Source: Solibacillus sp. FSL H8-0538
GTDB lineage: Bacteria > Bacillota > Bacilli > Bacillales_A > Planococcaceae
Reading direction: 5' to 3'
Assembly: GCF_038003525.1 (NCBI RefSeq)
Contig: NZ_JBBOPI010000001.1
Span: forward strand, 1,789,001 to 1,853,000
DNA length: 64,000 nt
Below are positions 25,476-35,159 of the stretch, one piece after another (position 1 is the first letter of the stretch; each line of letters begins with the position of its first letter). Both the position numbers and the translations under genes were made by a program. The notes under the pieces were generated by a model. It was given only the letters and a program-made list of their open reading frames with translations, had not been told where the DNA came from and made no database searches.

Positions 25476-26099
25476 TTATTGTGATGATTGTAAACGAAAT
25501 TTATAACCTTCAAAAAAGGAATTCATTATATGGTTTAGTTGTTCACCTGTCACATTTATTGCTGTTTGAACAGTAATAGTAACTTGACCAAAACCGAATT
25601 TTAAATTTCCGCGCATGGCTATTCTTTTTAGAGCAGGTAACGTATTTATAAATGTATCTCCTTCAAGTAAGTACACCGAAATAAGTTGTTGTCCATTAAT
25701 AATGACAAGTTCAATTTTTTCAACGGATTCCCACTTAATGAAATCACGAATCGCCAAAGCTGATGAAAAATCATAAAATCCATTTTCATTGACGATTACT
25801 AATTTTCTACGACTAAACAATTGTTTAGTCGAATAAAGCATTGCAAAACCAAAAATTATTGTTCCCAATATACCAATTCCAAAATATAAACTGCTATTAA
25901 CTACATGTTGAATATCAGTAGCACCGAACAATCCTAGAAATAGATTTATAATTTTAAAAGCCTTTTGATTAGAGAAATTATCTTGAACTTCAAAACTTAT
26001 GGATAAAACAAATAAACTACCTGTAACCATGACAAGTGCGAGAAACGTTAATAATAACAACCTACGTTTACTTTCGTAAACTACAAACTCTCTTATCAA
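25476..26099 (-). CDS. Membrane protein with PH-like domain (STM3941-like)
   Basis: 207 residues. Two N-terminal membrane helices (LLLLTFLALVMVTGSLFVLS and SSLYFGIGILGTIIFGFAML) are followed by a soluble half (NENGFYDFSSALAIRDFIKWESVEKIELVIINGQQLISVYL). The soluble half looks like the PH-like domain of the STM3941 family, an assignment made from memory. AGAGGAGATG precedes the ATG. No functional partner is adjacent. Function unknown. Confidence 0.6.
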   Translation of the reverse strand: MIREFVVYESKRRLLLLTFLALVMVTGSLFVLSISFEVQDNFSNQKAFKIINLFLGLFGATDIQHVVNSSLYFGIGILGTIIFGFAMLYSTKQLFSRRKLVIVNENGFYDFSSALAIRDFIKWESVEKIELVIINGQQLISVYLLEGDTFINTLPALKRIAMRGNLKFGFGQVTITVQTAINVTGEQLNHIMNSFFEGYKFRLQSSQ

Positions 26100-26239
26100 A
26101 ACATCTCCTCTCTAAATTTCTTCATTTCATAATTATATTATTATTAGTTCAAATTATGAGGCTGAAAAAGAAGAACTACAGTATAAAAGTCAAATACATT
26201 TACGACACTCCGTATGAACGTCTAGGGAACATAGAATAA

Positions 26240-26276
26240 TAAAAAGCGTATCAGAACATTCCTAATACGCCTTTTT
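26240..26276. terminator. Bidirectional hairpin terminator
   Basis: AAAAAGCGTAT and ATACGCCTTTTT pair imperfectly around a loop of about 13 bases. It lies 75 bases past the stop of the minus-strand SLH esterase. A plus-strand open frame of a few dozen codons ends just before it but has no ribosome site. Confidence 0.75.
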
Positions 26277-26350
26277 GTCTTCATATTTAGTATTCTAGTT
26301 TGCCAAATCATAATGTACCGAAACTGTTATACATCTCAATGTTTGGACTT

Positions 26351-28162
26351 TTATTTATTAATGTACTGCTTAAGCGTTGTGACGAGTTTCTCGTGTAAAG
26401 GAAGTTTTGGCTGACTATACGTTGCCAGATTAGCAGTCCGATCTGCTGGTGCCTCTTTTAAAATATGATTCATGCCCTCAATGACAATCGTTTCATCCGC
26501 TGATTTACGTAATGCTTCTGCATCTGTTACTGAAACTTGAATATCAGTGGAGCCTTGTACGACATATTTTTTTGCAGTCACTTTTTGTAACTCTGCGACT
26601 GGATCATAATTCATCCATGAAATTAAGTAGGGCTGAGAAGCAGGGGCAAAAACAGAAGCAAGCTCTGGTGACATCTTTTCAACTGTTTTTCCAACTTTCA
26701 ATGAATCTATTATTGTTTTACTTTCTGCTAGTAAATTTGCAGGTAGCTGCGCGCTTAACTGCTCGTATAATACTTCTTCAATTGGTCTTCCTGCACCTGC
26801 TAGTAAAGTGATCGAGTTTACATCTTGCTGTTGTGCCGCAAGTGTTGCTAGGAGCGCACCTTCACTATGACCAATAATATGAACAGAGCTAAAGCGTACG
26901 TCATCCTTCGCAAATTTTGCAATGCTTGCTACATCACTTGCAAAATCATCAATCCTTAATGCAGTAACATCCTTAACTAAGGTAATGTTGTCACCAATTC
27001 CACGCTTATCATAACGGATTGTAGCAATGCCCTGTGCAGCTAAACTTTCAGCAAGCATTTTATAGCTATTACTTGTCATACCACCTGCATTGCCGTCCTT
27101 ATTCGTTGGGCCAGAGCCTGCAACGATGATTGCAACAGCAGAAGGTGACTTTGTAGGAAGTTCAAGGGCTGCTTTTAATGTACCACCTTTAACGGGAATG
27201 CTAATTGTTTCATAAGTAAGTTCAATTTCTGGCTCTTTTTCATAGTGGGTGAACGTAATAGGAAATGGCACGCCACTTTGAACAAAGCTTCCTTCAATTG
27301 AATCACCTTTTAATGTACCTGAAATAACGACAGGAATGCCTTGTAGGTTAATCATCATTTCAAAAGAATCCCCATTGTAACTTACGGACTTGACAGGGAA
27401 GTCTTTTATACCCTGAACTGGAACAGAAAGAGTGCCGCCATTGCCATCTAGCGAAATGATAATTTCCAGCGTGCTATTCGGAATTTCAATTTTGCCCATC
27501 CATTGGCCTTGTAATGAAGCGTTGATATTGTTTTCCTCCGCTACAAGTTTCAGTGCACGGTGTAGAAATACAGCGAAATGCTGGCGTGATACGTTCTCTA
27601 ATGGTTTGAAGTTCCCATTATTTCCGGTTGTTATTTTGTTTGAATAAATTGTCTCAATGTATTCTTTAGCCCAAAAATCTTTCGTAACATCAGGGAAAGT
27701 CGTATCTCCTTTAGCGGATAAATTTAATGCCAGGGCTAAAATTTTCGCCATTTGTGCTCGCGTAAGCGGCTGGTCGGGATTAAAATAGCCGTTAGAACCA
27801 TCTACTATACCTGCACGGTAAAGCTTTTGAATATCCTTATAATAAGAATGAGATGGAGGTACATCTTTAAAGCTAGTAGTTTCACGTATAGGTTCTAGTG
27901 GCAATGCTTTTGAGAGAAGCACCGCTACATGCTTCCTGCTTATATGTGCATTTGGATTAAATGAACCATCAGTATAGCCAGTAATAATTCCAAGATCAGT
28001 TAATTCGTGAATGATTTTATAATACTGATTGGATTCGGTTACATCTGTAAATTTTTTAGCATATGTTGCAGCCTCTACATAATTAGTATTCATTGGTGAT
28101 ACTGCAACCGGTGTGGCAACTGCAACTGCAAGTACAGATAAAAGAGCTCTCTTTCGTTTCAT
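26351..28162 (-). CDS. SLH-anchored alpha/beta hydrolase (secreted esterase)
   Basis: 603 residues. A Sec signal peptide (MKRKRALLSVLAVAVATPVAV) is followed by three SLH repeats (about residues 35-210, with GIITGYTDGSFNPNAHISRK as the clearest) that anchor it to the cell wall. A beta-rich spacer (residues 220-315) leads into an alpha/beta-hydrolase domain. The nucleophile motif is GHSEG with Ser433, and AGSGPTNKDG is the oxyanion region. The C-terminal GMNHILKEAP supplies the catalytic His. It resembles peptidase/esterase families acting on acyl or peptidyl esters; substrate unknown. GGAGGAGATTGAC directly precedes ATG 28162. Confidence 0.9.
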   Translation of the reverse strand: MKRKRALLSVLAVAVATPVAVSPMNTNYVEAATYAKKFTDVTESNQYYKIIHELTDLGIITGYTDGSFNPNAHISRKHVAVLLSKALPLEPIRETTSFKDVPPSHSYYKDIQKLYRAGIVDGSNGYFNPDQPLTRAQMAKILALALNLSAKGDTTFPDVTKDFWAKEYIETIYSNKITTGNNGNFKPLENVSRQHFAVFLHRALKLVAEENNINASLQGQWMGKIEIPNSTLEIIISLDGNGGTLSVPVQGIKDFPVKSVSYNGDSFEMMINLQGIPVVISGTLKGDSIEGSFVQSGVPFPITFTHYEKEPEIELTYETISIPVKGGTLKAALELPTKSPSAVAIIVAGSGPTNKDGNAGGMTSNSYKMLAESLAAQGIATIRYDKRGIGDNITLVKDVTALRIDDFASDVASIAKFAKDDVRFSSVHIIGHSEGALLATLAAQQQDVNSITLLAGAGRPIEEVLYEQLSAQLPANLLAESKTIIDSLKVGKTVEKMSPELASVFAPASQPYLISWMNYDPVAELQKVTAKKYVVQGSTDIQVSVTDAEALRKSADETIVIEGMNHILKEAPADRTANLATYSQPKLPLHEKLVTTLKQYINK

Positions 28163-28599
28163 GTCAATCTCCTCCGGTAATTTCAGATTATTCTCACGAA
28201 ATATTTTACCATATTTAGGTTGTAATAGAGGAGTTCCGGACGCCCTATTATTGTACTTAAAATATGTTATTTATCGACTATACCTCCTACCAACTTTTTT
28301 AAATTCAAATTCCTCTTTTCAGCACACTCCAATAAAAAACTATATTTTCAGAACAGCACACACAATTAATGTTATAAATTTTTTTATTCCCAAATTAACA
28401 ACTTCTAGCATAAATCCACGTTAGCGAGAAGAGATAAGTATGTTTGTGACGTTTTATTACCAAATAAAGTAACTGAATAGTTCAAATATAACGAAATTTC
28501 AGAAAACATATTGAAATCTGAAAAAATGCATGTTAGTATGAAACACATTAAATGAAGCCAAAACTTCTTTAGATAAAATAAATGAAGGAGGAACTTCGT
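28163..28599. promoter_or_regulatory. Intergenic region with promoter of the D-amino-acid operon
   Basis: TTGAAA (28511-28516) and TAGTAT (28534-28539) are 17 bases apart, a good SigA promoter about 60 bases before the RpiR start. Upstream to 28163 the sequence is AT-rich, with no repeat copy, terminator or small gene that I can support. Confidence 0.6.
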
Positions 28600-29466
28600 T
28601 TGGGGCAAAAAAATTTAGTACAGCACAAAATACAAGCGCATTTTCACCAGTTGTCAAAAGGGCAACAGAAAGTAGCTTCGTTTGTGTTGGAGCAGTTAGA
28701 TTATGTAGCAATGCATAGTGCTTCTGAGGTTGGAAAACGAGTCGGAGTTAGTGAAACGACTGTTATTCGATTTTGTTTTGCACTTGGACTAACGGGTTAT
28801 GGACAATTGCAAAAAGAATTGACAGCACAGCTTTTACAAAAAAATGAAAGTACACTTGGTGATTATTTACACGACAAACAATCTCTTTTGACGCAACGCC
28901 GTTTTCATGAGCAATCTATATCTCGTGATGCTAAACGATTAGTCGAAGTAGCAAAGCAAATTGATGAACAACAATTTTTAATAGTTGCTGCGGCTATGCA
29001 TAAAGCAAAGAGTATTTATGTAATAGGGCAAGGGAGTTCCGGAATGGCAGCACAGTGGCTTTATTTTACGCTCAGCTTATTGAGACCCCATGTGAAGCTT
29101 GTAAATAATGAATCGAGTGAAATATTAAGAACACTGCAGGAGATTGATAATTATAGCTTAGTCTTTGTGTTGTCGTTTCACCGCTATTATAAAGAACCTC
29201 TAGCGTTTGCTGAAGCCGTGAAAGAGCAATGCCAGATGGTCGTAGGTATTACAGATCATATCCTAGCACCTATTACACAAATAGTGCCAAATAACTTCAT
29301 ATTACAGTCCGAAAATACATCGACACTCGATGCCATGCCAGTCTTGATTTCGTTTTTAAATACGTTAGTGGCAGCGATGACTGCTGAAGACAAAGATTAT
29401 TACGACAAGCAGCGTATTAAGTATGATGATTTTAATGGCAGTTTTATATCAAATAGATGGAGTTGA
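28600..29466 (+). CDS. RpiR-family transcriptional regulator
   Basis: 289 residues. The N-terminal HTH_6 domain (LSKGQQKVASFVLEQLDYVAMHSASEVGKRVGVSETTVIRFCFALGLTGYGQLQKEL) is followed by a SIS domain (YVIGQGSSGMAAQWLYFTL), the RpiR layout. SIS domains usually sense phosphosugars, but in this operon the effector may be an amino-acid derivative. TTG 28600 is used since GGAGG (28586-28590) lies 9 bases upstream; ATG 28582 precedes the site. It heads the operon and probably controls it. Confidence 0.88.
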   Translation: MGQKNLVQHKIQAHFHQLSKGQQKVASFVLEQLDYVAMHSASEVGKRVGVSETTVIRFCFALGLTGYGQLQKELTAQLLQKNESTLGDYLHDKQSLLTQRRFHEQSISRDAKRLVEVAKQIDEQQFLIVAAAMHKAKSIYVIGQGSSGMAAQWLYFTLSLLRPHVKLVNNESSEILRTLQEIDNYSLVFVLSFHRYYKEPLAFAEAVKEQCQMVVGITDHILAPITQIVPNNFILQSENTSTLDAMPVLISFLNTLVAAMTAEDKDYYDKQRIKYDDFNGSFISNRWS

Positions 29467-29471
29467 GAAGC

Positions 29472-30623
29472 ATGAATGATCGTTCGGAATTACAACGAAA
29501 GATGCAGGGAATATTTGCACATTTACATAACCATCCCGAGGTAAGCTGGCAAGAGCATGACACAACAACTTATATCGTAAAGCTGTTACAGGAAGTAGGG
29601 CTTGAGCCACAAACATTTGATGATATACCAGGCTTATATGTTGATATCGGTCAAGGTACTCCGGTCGTTGGGCTTCGGACAGACATGGATGCTTTATGGC
29701 AAGAAGTAGACGGGCAGTTTCAGGCAAATCATTCTTGCGGACATGACGGACATATGACGATGGCGATTGGTGCAGCTTTATTGCTAAAGGAGCAAAAAGA
29801 TACGTTACCAGGAGCAGTGCGATTGCTTTTCCAACCAGCTGAAGAAAAGGGGGAGGGGGCACTGGCACTAGTCGAAAAAGGACTTGTGGATGATTTATCA
29901 TACTTATTCGGTGTTCACGTACGCCCTTTCATTGAACTTGATGATGGCAAGTATGCTCCAGCACTGCATCACGGTGCAGCAAAATTATTTAAAGGTGTTA
30001 TTCACGGGAAAGAGGCGCACGGTGCGAGACCTGAGCAAGGGATTAACACGATTGAAGTTGGTGCAGCTATTGTAAATGGTTTGAGTAGTTTACACATGGA
30101 TCCAAACGTATCGTCATCAGTCAAAATGACACAATTTCAGGCGGGTGGTGAATCAGTCAATATTATTCCAGGAAAAGCAACGTTTAGTATCGATGCTCGT
30201 GCACAAACAAATGAAGTGTTGACCCAACTCGAAGAAGGAATAAAGCGTGTCATTCGTAGTGTAGACTTGCAATTTGGAGCACATATTGACTTAACGCTCG
30301 GGGCAAATATTGTCGCCGCACAACCAAATGATCAAGCGATTCGTTTTATGGCGCAAGCGATTGAGGATGTGACAGGTAAAGCTGCTTTAGCCCCTGAGAT
30401 TATTATACCGGGCGGCGAAGATTTTCATTATTACACATATAAGCGTCCCCATATTAAAGCAACAATGCTAGGGCTCGGTTGTGGGGTAACGCCGGGATTA
30501 CATCACCCGAATATGACATTTAATGAAGAGCGTCTTATTACGGGGGCATTTATATTAGCAAATACCGTGGAACGGGCATTACAACATGAAAGAAGCGAAC
30601 TACATGAAGATACGAGAAATTAA
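29472..30623 (+). CDS. M20 amidohydrolase, probable N-succinyl-L-amino acid desuccinylase
   Basis: 383 residues of the M20D metallo-amidohydrolase family. Metal-site motifs include NHSCGHDGHMTM, PAEEKGEGA, GVHVRP and the late PGGEDFHYY and GLHHPN. The dimerisation/lid domain is in the middle. In Geobacillus kaustophilus an M20 enzyme next to N-succinylamino-acid racemase removes succinate from N-succinyl-L-amino acids (established work on the NSAR pathway). The same neighbours here support that role. ATG 29472 is preferred to 29457, with GGAG about 10 bases upstream. It overlaps the next gene's possible start. Confidence 0.83.
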   Translation: MNDRSELQRKMQGIFAHLHNHPEVSWQEHDTTTYIVKLLQEVGLEPQTFDDIPGLYVDIGQGTPVVGLRTDMDALWQEVDGQFQANHSCGHDGHMTMAIGAALLLKEQKDTLPGAVRLLFQPAEEKGEGALALVEKGLVDDLSYLFGVHVRPFIELDDGKYAPALHHGAAKLFKGVIHGKEAHGARPEQGINTIEVGAAIVNGLSSLHMDPNVSSSVKMTQFQAGGESVNIIPGKATFSIDARAQTNEVLTQLEEGIKRVIRSVDLQFGAHIDLTLGANIVAAQPNDQAIRFMAQAIEDVTGKAALAPEIIIPGGEDFHYYTYKRPHIKATMLGLGCGVTPGLHHPNMTFNEERLITGAFILANTVERALQHERSELHEDTRN

Positions 30624-31413
30624 AACAATTCAAGAACTTGAGCAAGTCCAACAATTAGAATGGGCTGTTTGGGGTACAGCGACGATTCCCGTGCACCAAA
30701 CATTAACAGCGGTCAAAAATGGTGGCATCGTCGTTGGTGCATTCGATCAAGATAAGTTAATTGGCTTTAGCTACGGCTTTGGTGGGTTTAAACATGGTAA
30801 ATCCTATTTGTGTTCACATATGTTAGGTATTGATGAAAATTATCGTTCAAAGGGTATTGGAGAAGCTTTAAAATACGCACAACGCGACATCGCGATTGAA
30901 AAAGGATATACCATGATGCTTTGGACTTATGATCCACTCGAAACACGTAATGGCTATTTAAATTTAACAAAGCTACATGCAATCTGTGATACATATGTTG
31001 AAAATTGTTACGGTGAGATGCAAGACGGGCTCAATAAAGGGTTGCCTTCTGACCGACTTGAAGTAAATTGGTACTTAACATCGGACTATGCTAAGAAGAA
31101 ACAACAAATCGAACTAGGTGATGCGAAATATTTAGGAAATGTGACATGGAATGCGGCAGGACTACCGATTTTGACAGCATTGCCAGTAGTCGATCAATTC
31201 ACTGAGCAAGCGTATATTGTGCCTGTTCCAAAAGACTTTCAAGATTTAAAAACGATCGAACCCGATTTAGCATATGACTGGCGTATGAAAACGCGTCAGC
31301 TATTTAAAGCATTATTTGCCCAAAACTACGTGGCAATCCGTCTTGAACAAGATGAAAAGATGAATAAATATATCTTCATTTTAAAACAACAACATTTATT
31401 TGAAGGAGCATAA
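30604..31413 (+). CDS. GNAT acyltransferase (COG3375), probable D-amino acid N-succinyltransferase
   Basis: About 269 residues. A GNAT core lies in the N-terminal half ([16 protein letters not shown], then [31 protein letters not shown], the acyl-CoA loop). The C-terminal region is typical of COG3375 proteins encoded beside NSAR. In G. kaustophilus the neighbour GNAT succinylates D-amino acids. The start is uncertain: ATG 30604 or ATG 30586 (which overlaps the M20 gene). Neither has a strong ribosome site. It is the second enzyme of the module. Confidence 0.8.
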   Translation: MKIREIKTIQELEQVQQLEWAVWGTATIPVHQTLTAVKNGGIVVGAFDQDKLIGFSYGFGGFKHGKSYLCSHMLGIDENYRSKGIGEALKYAQRDIAIEKGYTMMLWTYDPLETRNGYLNLTKLHAICDTYVENCYGEMQDGLNKGLPSDRLEVNWYLTSDYAKKKQQIELGDAKYLGNVTWNAAGLPILTALPVVDQFTEQAYIVPVPKDFQDLKTIEPDLAYDWRMKTRQLFKALFAQNYVAIRLEQDEKMNKYIFILKQQHLFEGA

Positions 31414-31417
31414 CAAC

Positions 31418-32524
31418 ATGAAAATTAATGAAATTACAATTCGTCACGTACAAATGAAACTCAAAGACCCATTCACAACGAGTTTCGGAACATTCGACAA
31501 TAAAGACTTCTTACTACTAGAGGCGCGTGATGTAGATGGCACAATTGGTTGGGGAGAATCCGTGGCATTCCATTCACCATGGTATAACGAAGAAACATTA
31601 AAAACGAACTGGCATATGCTCGAAGATTTTTTAATTCCAATGGTGTTACATAAAGAAATCAACCACCCCGACGAAATTAACGAAATGTTTTCAGCAATTC
31701 GCAAAAATAATATGGCGAAGTCGACAATTGAAGGTGCAGTGTGGGACATTTACGCACAGCAAACGAATCAATCACTTGCACAAGCTTTAGGTGGGAAAAA
31801 AGAGGAAATTGAAGTCGGTATTAGTATCGGAATCCAAAGCTCAATCGAAAAGCTACTTACCCTGGTAGATGGCTACGTTAAAGAAGGCTACAAACGAATC
31901 AAAGTTAAAATAAAGCCAGGCTGGGACGTAGAGGTGATGCGCACATTACGTGAAAAATTCCCAACTGTTGCATTCATGGCGGATGCTAACTCAGCGTACC
32001 GTTTAGAAGATATCGACATTTTGAAGCAACTTGATGCATTTAATTTAACAATGATTGAGCAGCCTCTAGCATCAGACGATATTATCGACCATGCCACATT
32101 ACAAAAACAAATTCAAACACCGATTTGCTTGGATGAAAGTATCCATTCACTAGAAGATGCTCGAAAAGCAATTGAGTTAGGTAGTACACGCATTATCAAT
32201 ATTAAAATCGGGCGTGTCGGTGGCTTAACAGAATCGAAGAAGATTCATGACTATTGCGAAGAAAAGGGTATTCCAGTTTGGTGTGGAGGCATGTTAGAGT
32301 CAGGAATTGGCCGTGCACATAATGTTGCATTAACAACATTAACAAACTTTATTTTGCCAGGGGATACAGCTGGGTCAAACCGCTACTGGGAAAAAGACAT
32401 AATCGAACCAGAAGTGATCGTAGAAGATGGTTACATTACTGTTCCACAACAAGCTGGTATCGGCTATGCAGTAAATAAAGAAACAATTGATACATTTACC
32501 GTATCCAAAAAAACTTATAATTAA
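31418..32524 (+). CDS. N-succinylamino-acid racemase / o-succinylbenzoate synthase family (MenC2)
   Basis: A 368-residue enolase-superfamily enzyme of the MLE subgroup. Catalytic residues fall at Lys162/Lys164 (KVKIK), metal ligands Asp189 (MADANSAY), Glu214 (MIEQPL) and Asp239 (CLDES), and the second base Lys263 ([10 protein letters not shown]). These closely match the numbering of characterised NSAR/NAAAR enzymes. The operon context (GNAT, M20, no men genes) favours racemisation of N-succinyl amino acids over menaquinone synthesis. ATG 31418 lies 10 bases after GGAG (31404-31407). Confidence 0.9.
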   Translation: MKINEITIRHVQMKLKDPFTTSFGTFDNKDFLLLEARDVDGTIGWGESVAFHSPWYNEETLKTNWHMLEDFLIPMVLHKEINHPDEINEMFSAIRKNNMAKSTIEGAVWDIYAQQTNQSLAQALGGKKEEIEVGISIGIQSSIEKLLTLVDGYVKEGYKRIKVKIKPGWDVEVMRTLREKFPTVAFMADANSAYRLEDIDILKQLDAFNLTMIEQPLASDDIIDHATLQKQIQTPICLDESIHSLEDARKAIELGSTRIINIKIGRVGGLTESKKIHDYCEEKGIPVWCGGMLESGIGRAHNVALTTLTNFILPGDTAGSNRYWEKDIIEPEVIVEDGYITVPQQAGIGYAVNKETIDTFTVSKKTYN

Positions 32525-32535
32525 TAGGAGATATT

Positions 32536-33591
32536 ATGAAACAGAGTATACAAATAGGGGGTGCCTTCGTCGGCTTAATCGTCGGCGCAGGCTTTGCCTC
32601 AGGACAAGAAATCATGCAATATTTTACGAGTTTTGGTATTTGGGGAATTGTCGGAGCCTTTATCGCAACAATTGCTTTTGGGTTTATCGGCATGACGCTT
32701 GCACAGCTCGGAACAGATTTACAAACAACGTCACATAAAGATGTAATTTATTTAATCGGTGGGCGCTATGTTGGGTTTATTCTAGATTTTTTAATTACGT
32801 TTTTCCTATTCGGCGTAGCAGTTGTCATGTTTGCTGGGGCAGGTTCGACATTTAGTCAAATGTTTAATGTAAACCCGATGATTGGTAGCTTGATTATGAT
32901 CGTGGCAACAATTTTAACGCTAATGTTAAACGTAAAAAACATTATTAATATTATTGCGGTTGTTACACCTTACTTACTGGGCATTATTTTTATCGTGTTA
33001 GCTTATTCGATTTTCACAGCAGATTTAACATTTTCTGAGCAAAATAGTATTGCGCAGCAACAAGCCTCCGCTGCTCCAAACTGGCTATTAGGCGCTCTAC
33101 TTTATGTGTCCTATAATATTGCAGCCGGAGCGGCAATGTTAATTGTTATGGGTGGAACTGTCAAGGATCGTAAAGTAGCAGGTCGCGGTGGTATTATCGG
33201 TGGTATTTTGCTTGGTTTACTCATTTTACTAATTAACTTTGCTATGTTATTAAAAATTGATGTTGTCGGTGGAGTGGATATGCCAACGCTACAATTAGCA
33301 AACCAAATTCATCCAGCAGTTGGAATGCTTATGTCTGTCGCATTACTAGGTATGATGTACAATACAGCAGTTGGGATGTTCTATGCATTTGCAGTACGAT
33401 TTGTAGCACCTGAACATAAATATTTTAAACCGAGCATTATTGGTATTGGGTTAGCTGGGTTTGCTGCTAGTTTAATCGGCTTTACAACACTTGTAGGAAA
33501 AGTTTATTCAACAATGGGGTATCTTGGTTTTGTATTAATTTTAGCAGTCATCATTGCTTGGGTTCGTAAACTTCGTAGTTCAAAAGCATAA
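32536..33591 (+). CDS. YkvI-family membrane transporter (COG3949)
   Basis: 351 residues and about ten membrane helices, starting QIGGAFVGLIVGAGFASGQEIMQYF, which resembles the first helix of LeuT/APC-fold transporters. B. subtilis YkvI is the closest name I can give. It follows the racemase by 11 bases with AGGAG at good spacing, and a terminator comes after, so it is the last gene of the operon. Uptake of D-amino acids, or export of a product, is inferred only from position. Confidence 0.82.
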   Translation: MKQSIQIGGAFVGLIVGAGFASGQEIMQYFTSFGIWGIVGAFIATIAFGFIGMTLAQLGTDLQTTSHKDVIYLIGGRYVGFILDFLITFFLFGVAVVMFAGAGSTFSQMFNVNPMIGSLIMIVATILTLMLNVKNIINIIAVVTPYLLGIIFIVLAYSIFTADLTFSEQNSIAQQQASAAPNWLLGALLYVSYNIAAGAAMLIVMGGTVKDRKVAGRGGIIGGILLGLLILLINFAMLLKIDVVGGVDMPTLQLANQIHPAVGMLMSVALLGMMYNTAVGMFYAFAVRFVAPEHKYFKPSIIGIGLAGFAASLIGFTTLVGKVYSTMGYLGFVLILAVIIAWVRKLRSSKA

Positions 33592-33663
33592 CGCTTTAAA
33601 TTATCTGAATATTTAAATTTTAATAATTAGTGTTTCAGTTGAATAAATCTAATAAACTTAAAG

Positions 33664-33700
33664 AAACCTGTAAATCGCAATAGATTTACAGGTTTTTTTT
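33664..33700 (+). terminator. Terminator of the D-amino-acid operon
   Basis: AAACCTGTAAATC (33664-33676) pairs with GATTTACAGGTTT (33683-33695), followed by T. A strong Rho-independent signal. Confidence 0.93.
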
Positions 33701-33847
33701 AATAACCCAACCTTAACATTATCCCCTTTTTGAGAAGGAATGAAGTAATATTACTCGTTTTTTAACTGTATATTTAAGCAATATGCTTCTTGCAAAGCCG
33801 TTATTTATTAAAGTTAATTATGGCTATTAAAGGAGAGTCGCTAAAAA

Positions 33848-34423
33848 ATGAAAAAAAATCTCTTTTCACTAACAATTGTTATGATTTTAATATTGATAGC
33901 TGTTGTTAATTTAACGAAGGGAGAGGAAACGGATATTCAAGTCAAAAAAGAAATCGAAGTAATTGCCAATGACACAGTGGAAGAATCATTTAACGAGGGT
34001 AGTCTACTCAAAAATGTAGCACAAGATTTCATATTGGAAACGGCAGGTGGTGCACCGGTGCGTTTGTCGGACTATAAAGGAAAAAAGGTCATTTTAAATT
34101 TTTGGACTACATGGTGTCCACCATGTAAAGCGGAGATGCCTCATCTGCAAACATTCTATGAAGAAAATAGACAGGATGAGGTAGAAATTTTATCGATTAA
34201 TCTAACGCAACTGGATCATGGGCTAAAAACGATCCAAAATTTTATAGATAACTATCAATTAACGTTTCCCGTTGCTTTGGACAAAAAAGACATAGTCGGG
34301 CAAATGTATGAGATTATGACAATTCCCACAACATTTTTTATTGATGAAAACGGCGTTATTCAGCAAAAAATTATTGGACCCATGGATAAAGAATCTATGA
34401 AGCAAGCAATCGAAACATTCTGA
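33848..34423 (+). CDS. Membrane-anchored TlpA/ResA-like thioredoxin
   Basis: 191 residues. An N-terminal signal anchor (LFSLTIVMILILIAVVNLT), an acidic linker, then a thioredoxin fold with the active site WCPPC (Cys90/Cys93) and the cis-Pro in TIPTTFF. Extracytoplasmic TlpA/ResA proteins reduce disulfides, for example in cytochrome c or copper-enzyme maturation. It is paralogous to the protein at 49539 (shared KKVILNFW, EMPH, LTFPV, PTTF, GPMD), but that one has WCEPC. A DedA gene follows 45 bases downstream. Partner unknown. Confidence 0.88.
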   Translation: MKKNLFSLTIVMILILIAVVNLTKGEETDIQVKKEIEVIANDTVEESFNEGSLLKNVAQDFILETAGGAPVRLSDYKGKKVILNFWTTWCPPCKAEMPHLQTFYEENRQDEVEILSINLTQLDHGLKTIQNFIDNYQLTFPVALDKKDIVGQMYEIMTIPTTFFIDENGVIQQKIIGPMDKESMKQAIETF

Positions 34424-34468
34424 GCTGAAATGAAGTCAGGTGAAATAAAACCAATTTGAGGTGAAAGG

Positions 34469-35098
34469 GTGCGACAGTTTCTTTTAGAAATGGAGCAGAT
34501 TGACGTAGCACTGCAAAATTTTCTAGATGAATACGGATTATATATTTATAGTTTGCTATTTTTGATTATATTTTTGAAAACCGCTTTTGTCGTACTAACT
34601 TTTTTACCTGGCGATGTAATTGTTTTTGTCAGCGGTGCACTTGTTGCAATGGGTGAATTAAATCTTTTTATTCTATTCCCGTTATTAGTAGTAGCCACTA
34701 TTTTAGGAGACTGTCAGAACTATTATATTGGGAAAATTGGGAGGAAGTTGAACAAGAAAAGTTTTCTTATTCCTAAAGCTACCTTAGAAAGAGCAAGACA
34801 ATTCATCAATCACCAAGGACATAATGCCATATTATTTGCCCGGTTTGTTCCCTTTATGCGCACGACAATACCTTTCATCTCCGGATATACCAACTACACA
34901 TTTCGCACTTTTTTATTATTCAATACAATTGGAGCTCTATTCTGGGTAATATTATGGCTTATGGCGGGGTTATTACTTGGGAAATTACCCATTATTGAAG
35001 AACATATGACCGTCTCGCTTGCACTCATTTCCTGTATCCCATTTTTAGTGCCCATCGTTTTGTTCATACGCAAAAAAATGCGAAAAGTCACGTCTTAA
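34469..35098 (+). CDS. DedA-family membrane protein
   Basis: 209 residues with the DedA/SNARE-associated core: FLPGDVIVFVSGALVA, GDCQNYYIGKIGRK, ARFVPFMRTTIPFISGYTNYTFRTFLLFN. DedA proteins include flippases for undecaprenyl-phosphate and other lipids in Bacillus, but this member's substrate is not known. The GTG at 34469 follows GAGGTGAAAGG. It may be co-transcribed with the TlpA-like gene. Confidence 0.87.
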   Translation: MRQFLLEMEQIDVALQNFLDEYGLYIYSLLFLIIFLKTAFVVLTFLPGDVIVFVSGALVAMGELNLFILFPLLVVATILGDCQNYYIGKIGRKLNKKSFLIPKATLERARQFINHQGHNAILFARFVPFMRTTIPFISGYTNYTFRTFLLFNTIGALFWVILWLMAGLLLGKLPIIEEHMTVSLALISCIPFLVPIVLFIRKKMRKVTS

Positions 35099-35159
35099 AG
35101 TTTCATTTCCTCAAAACAAGGCAATGTATATAGTAGCACTAACTTAGGAGGGTTCTACT

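Noticed and set aside
26146-26239. Short plus-strand frame ending at the hairpin at 26240
   Set aside because: No ribosome site and no similarity; the hairpin is better explained as the terminator of the minus-strand esterase gene.
31418-32524. Menaquinone-pathway MenC
   Set aside because: No men genes are nearby and the neighbours are those of N-succinylamino-acid racemases, so the racemase role is favoured, though dual activity is possible.
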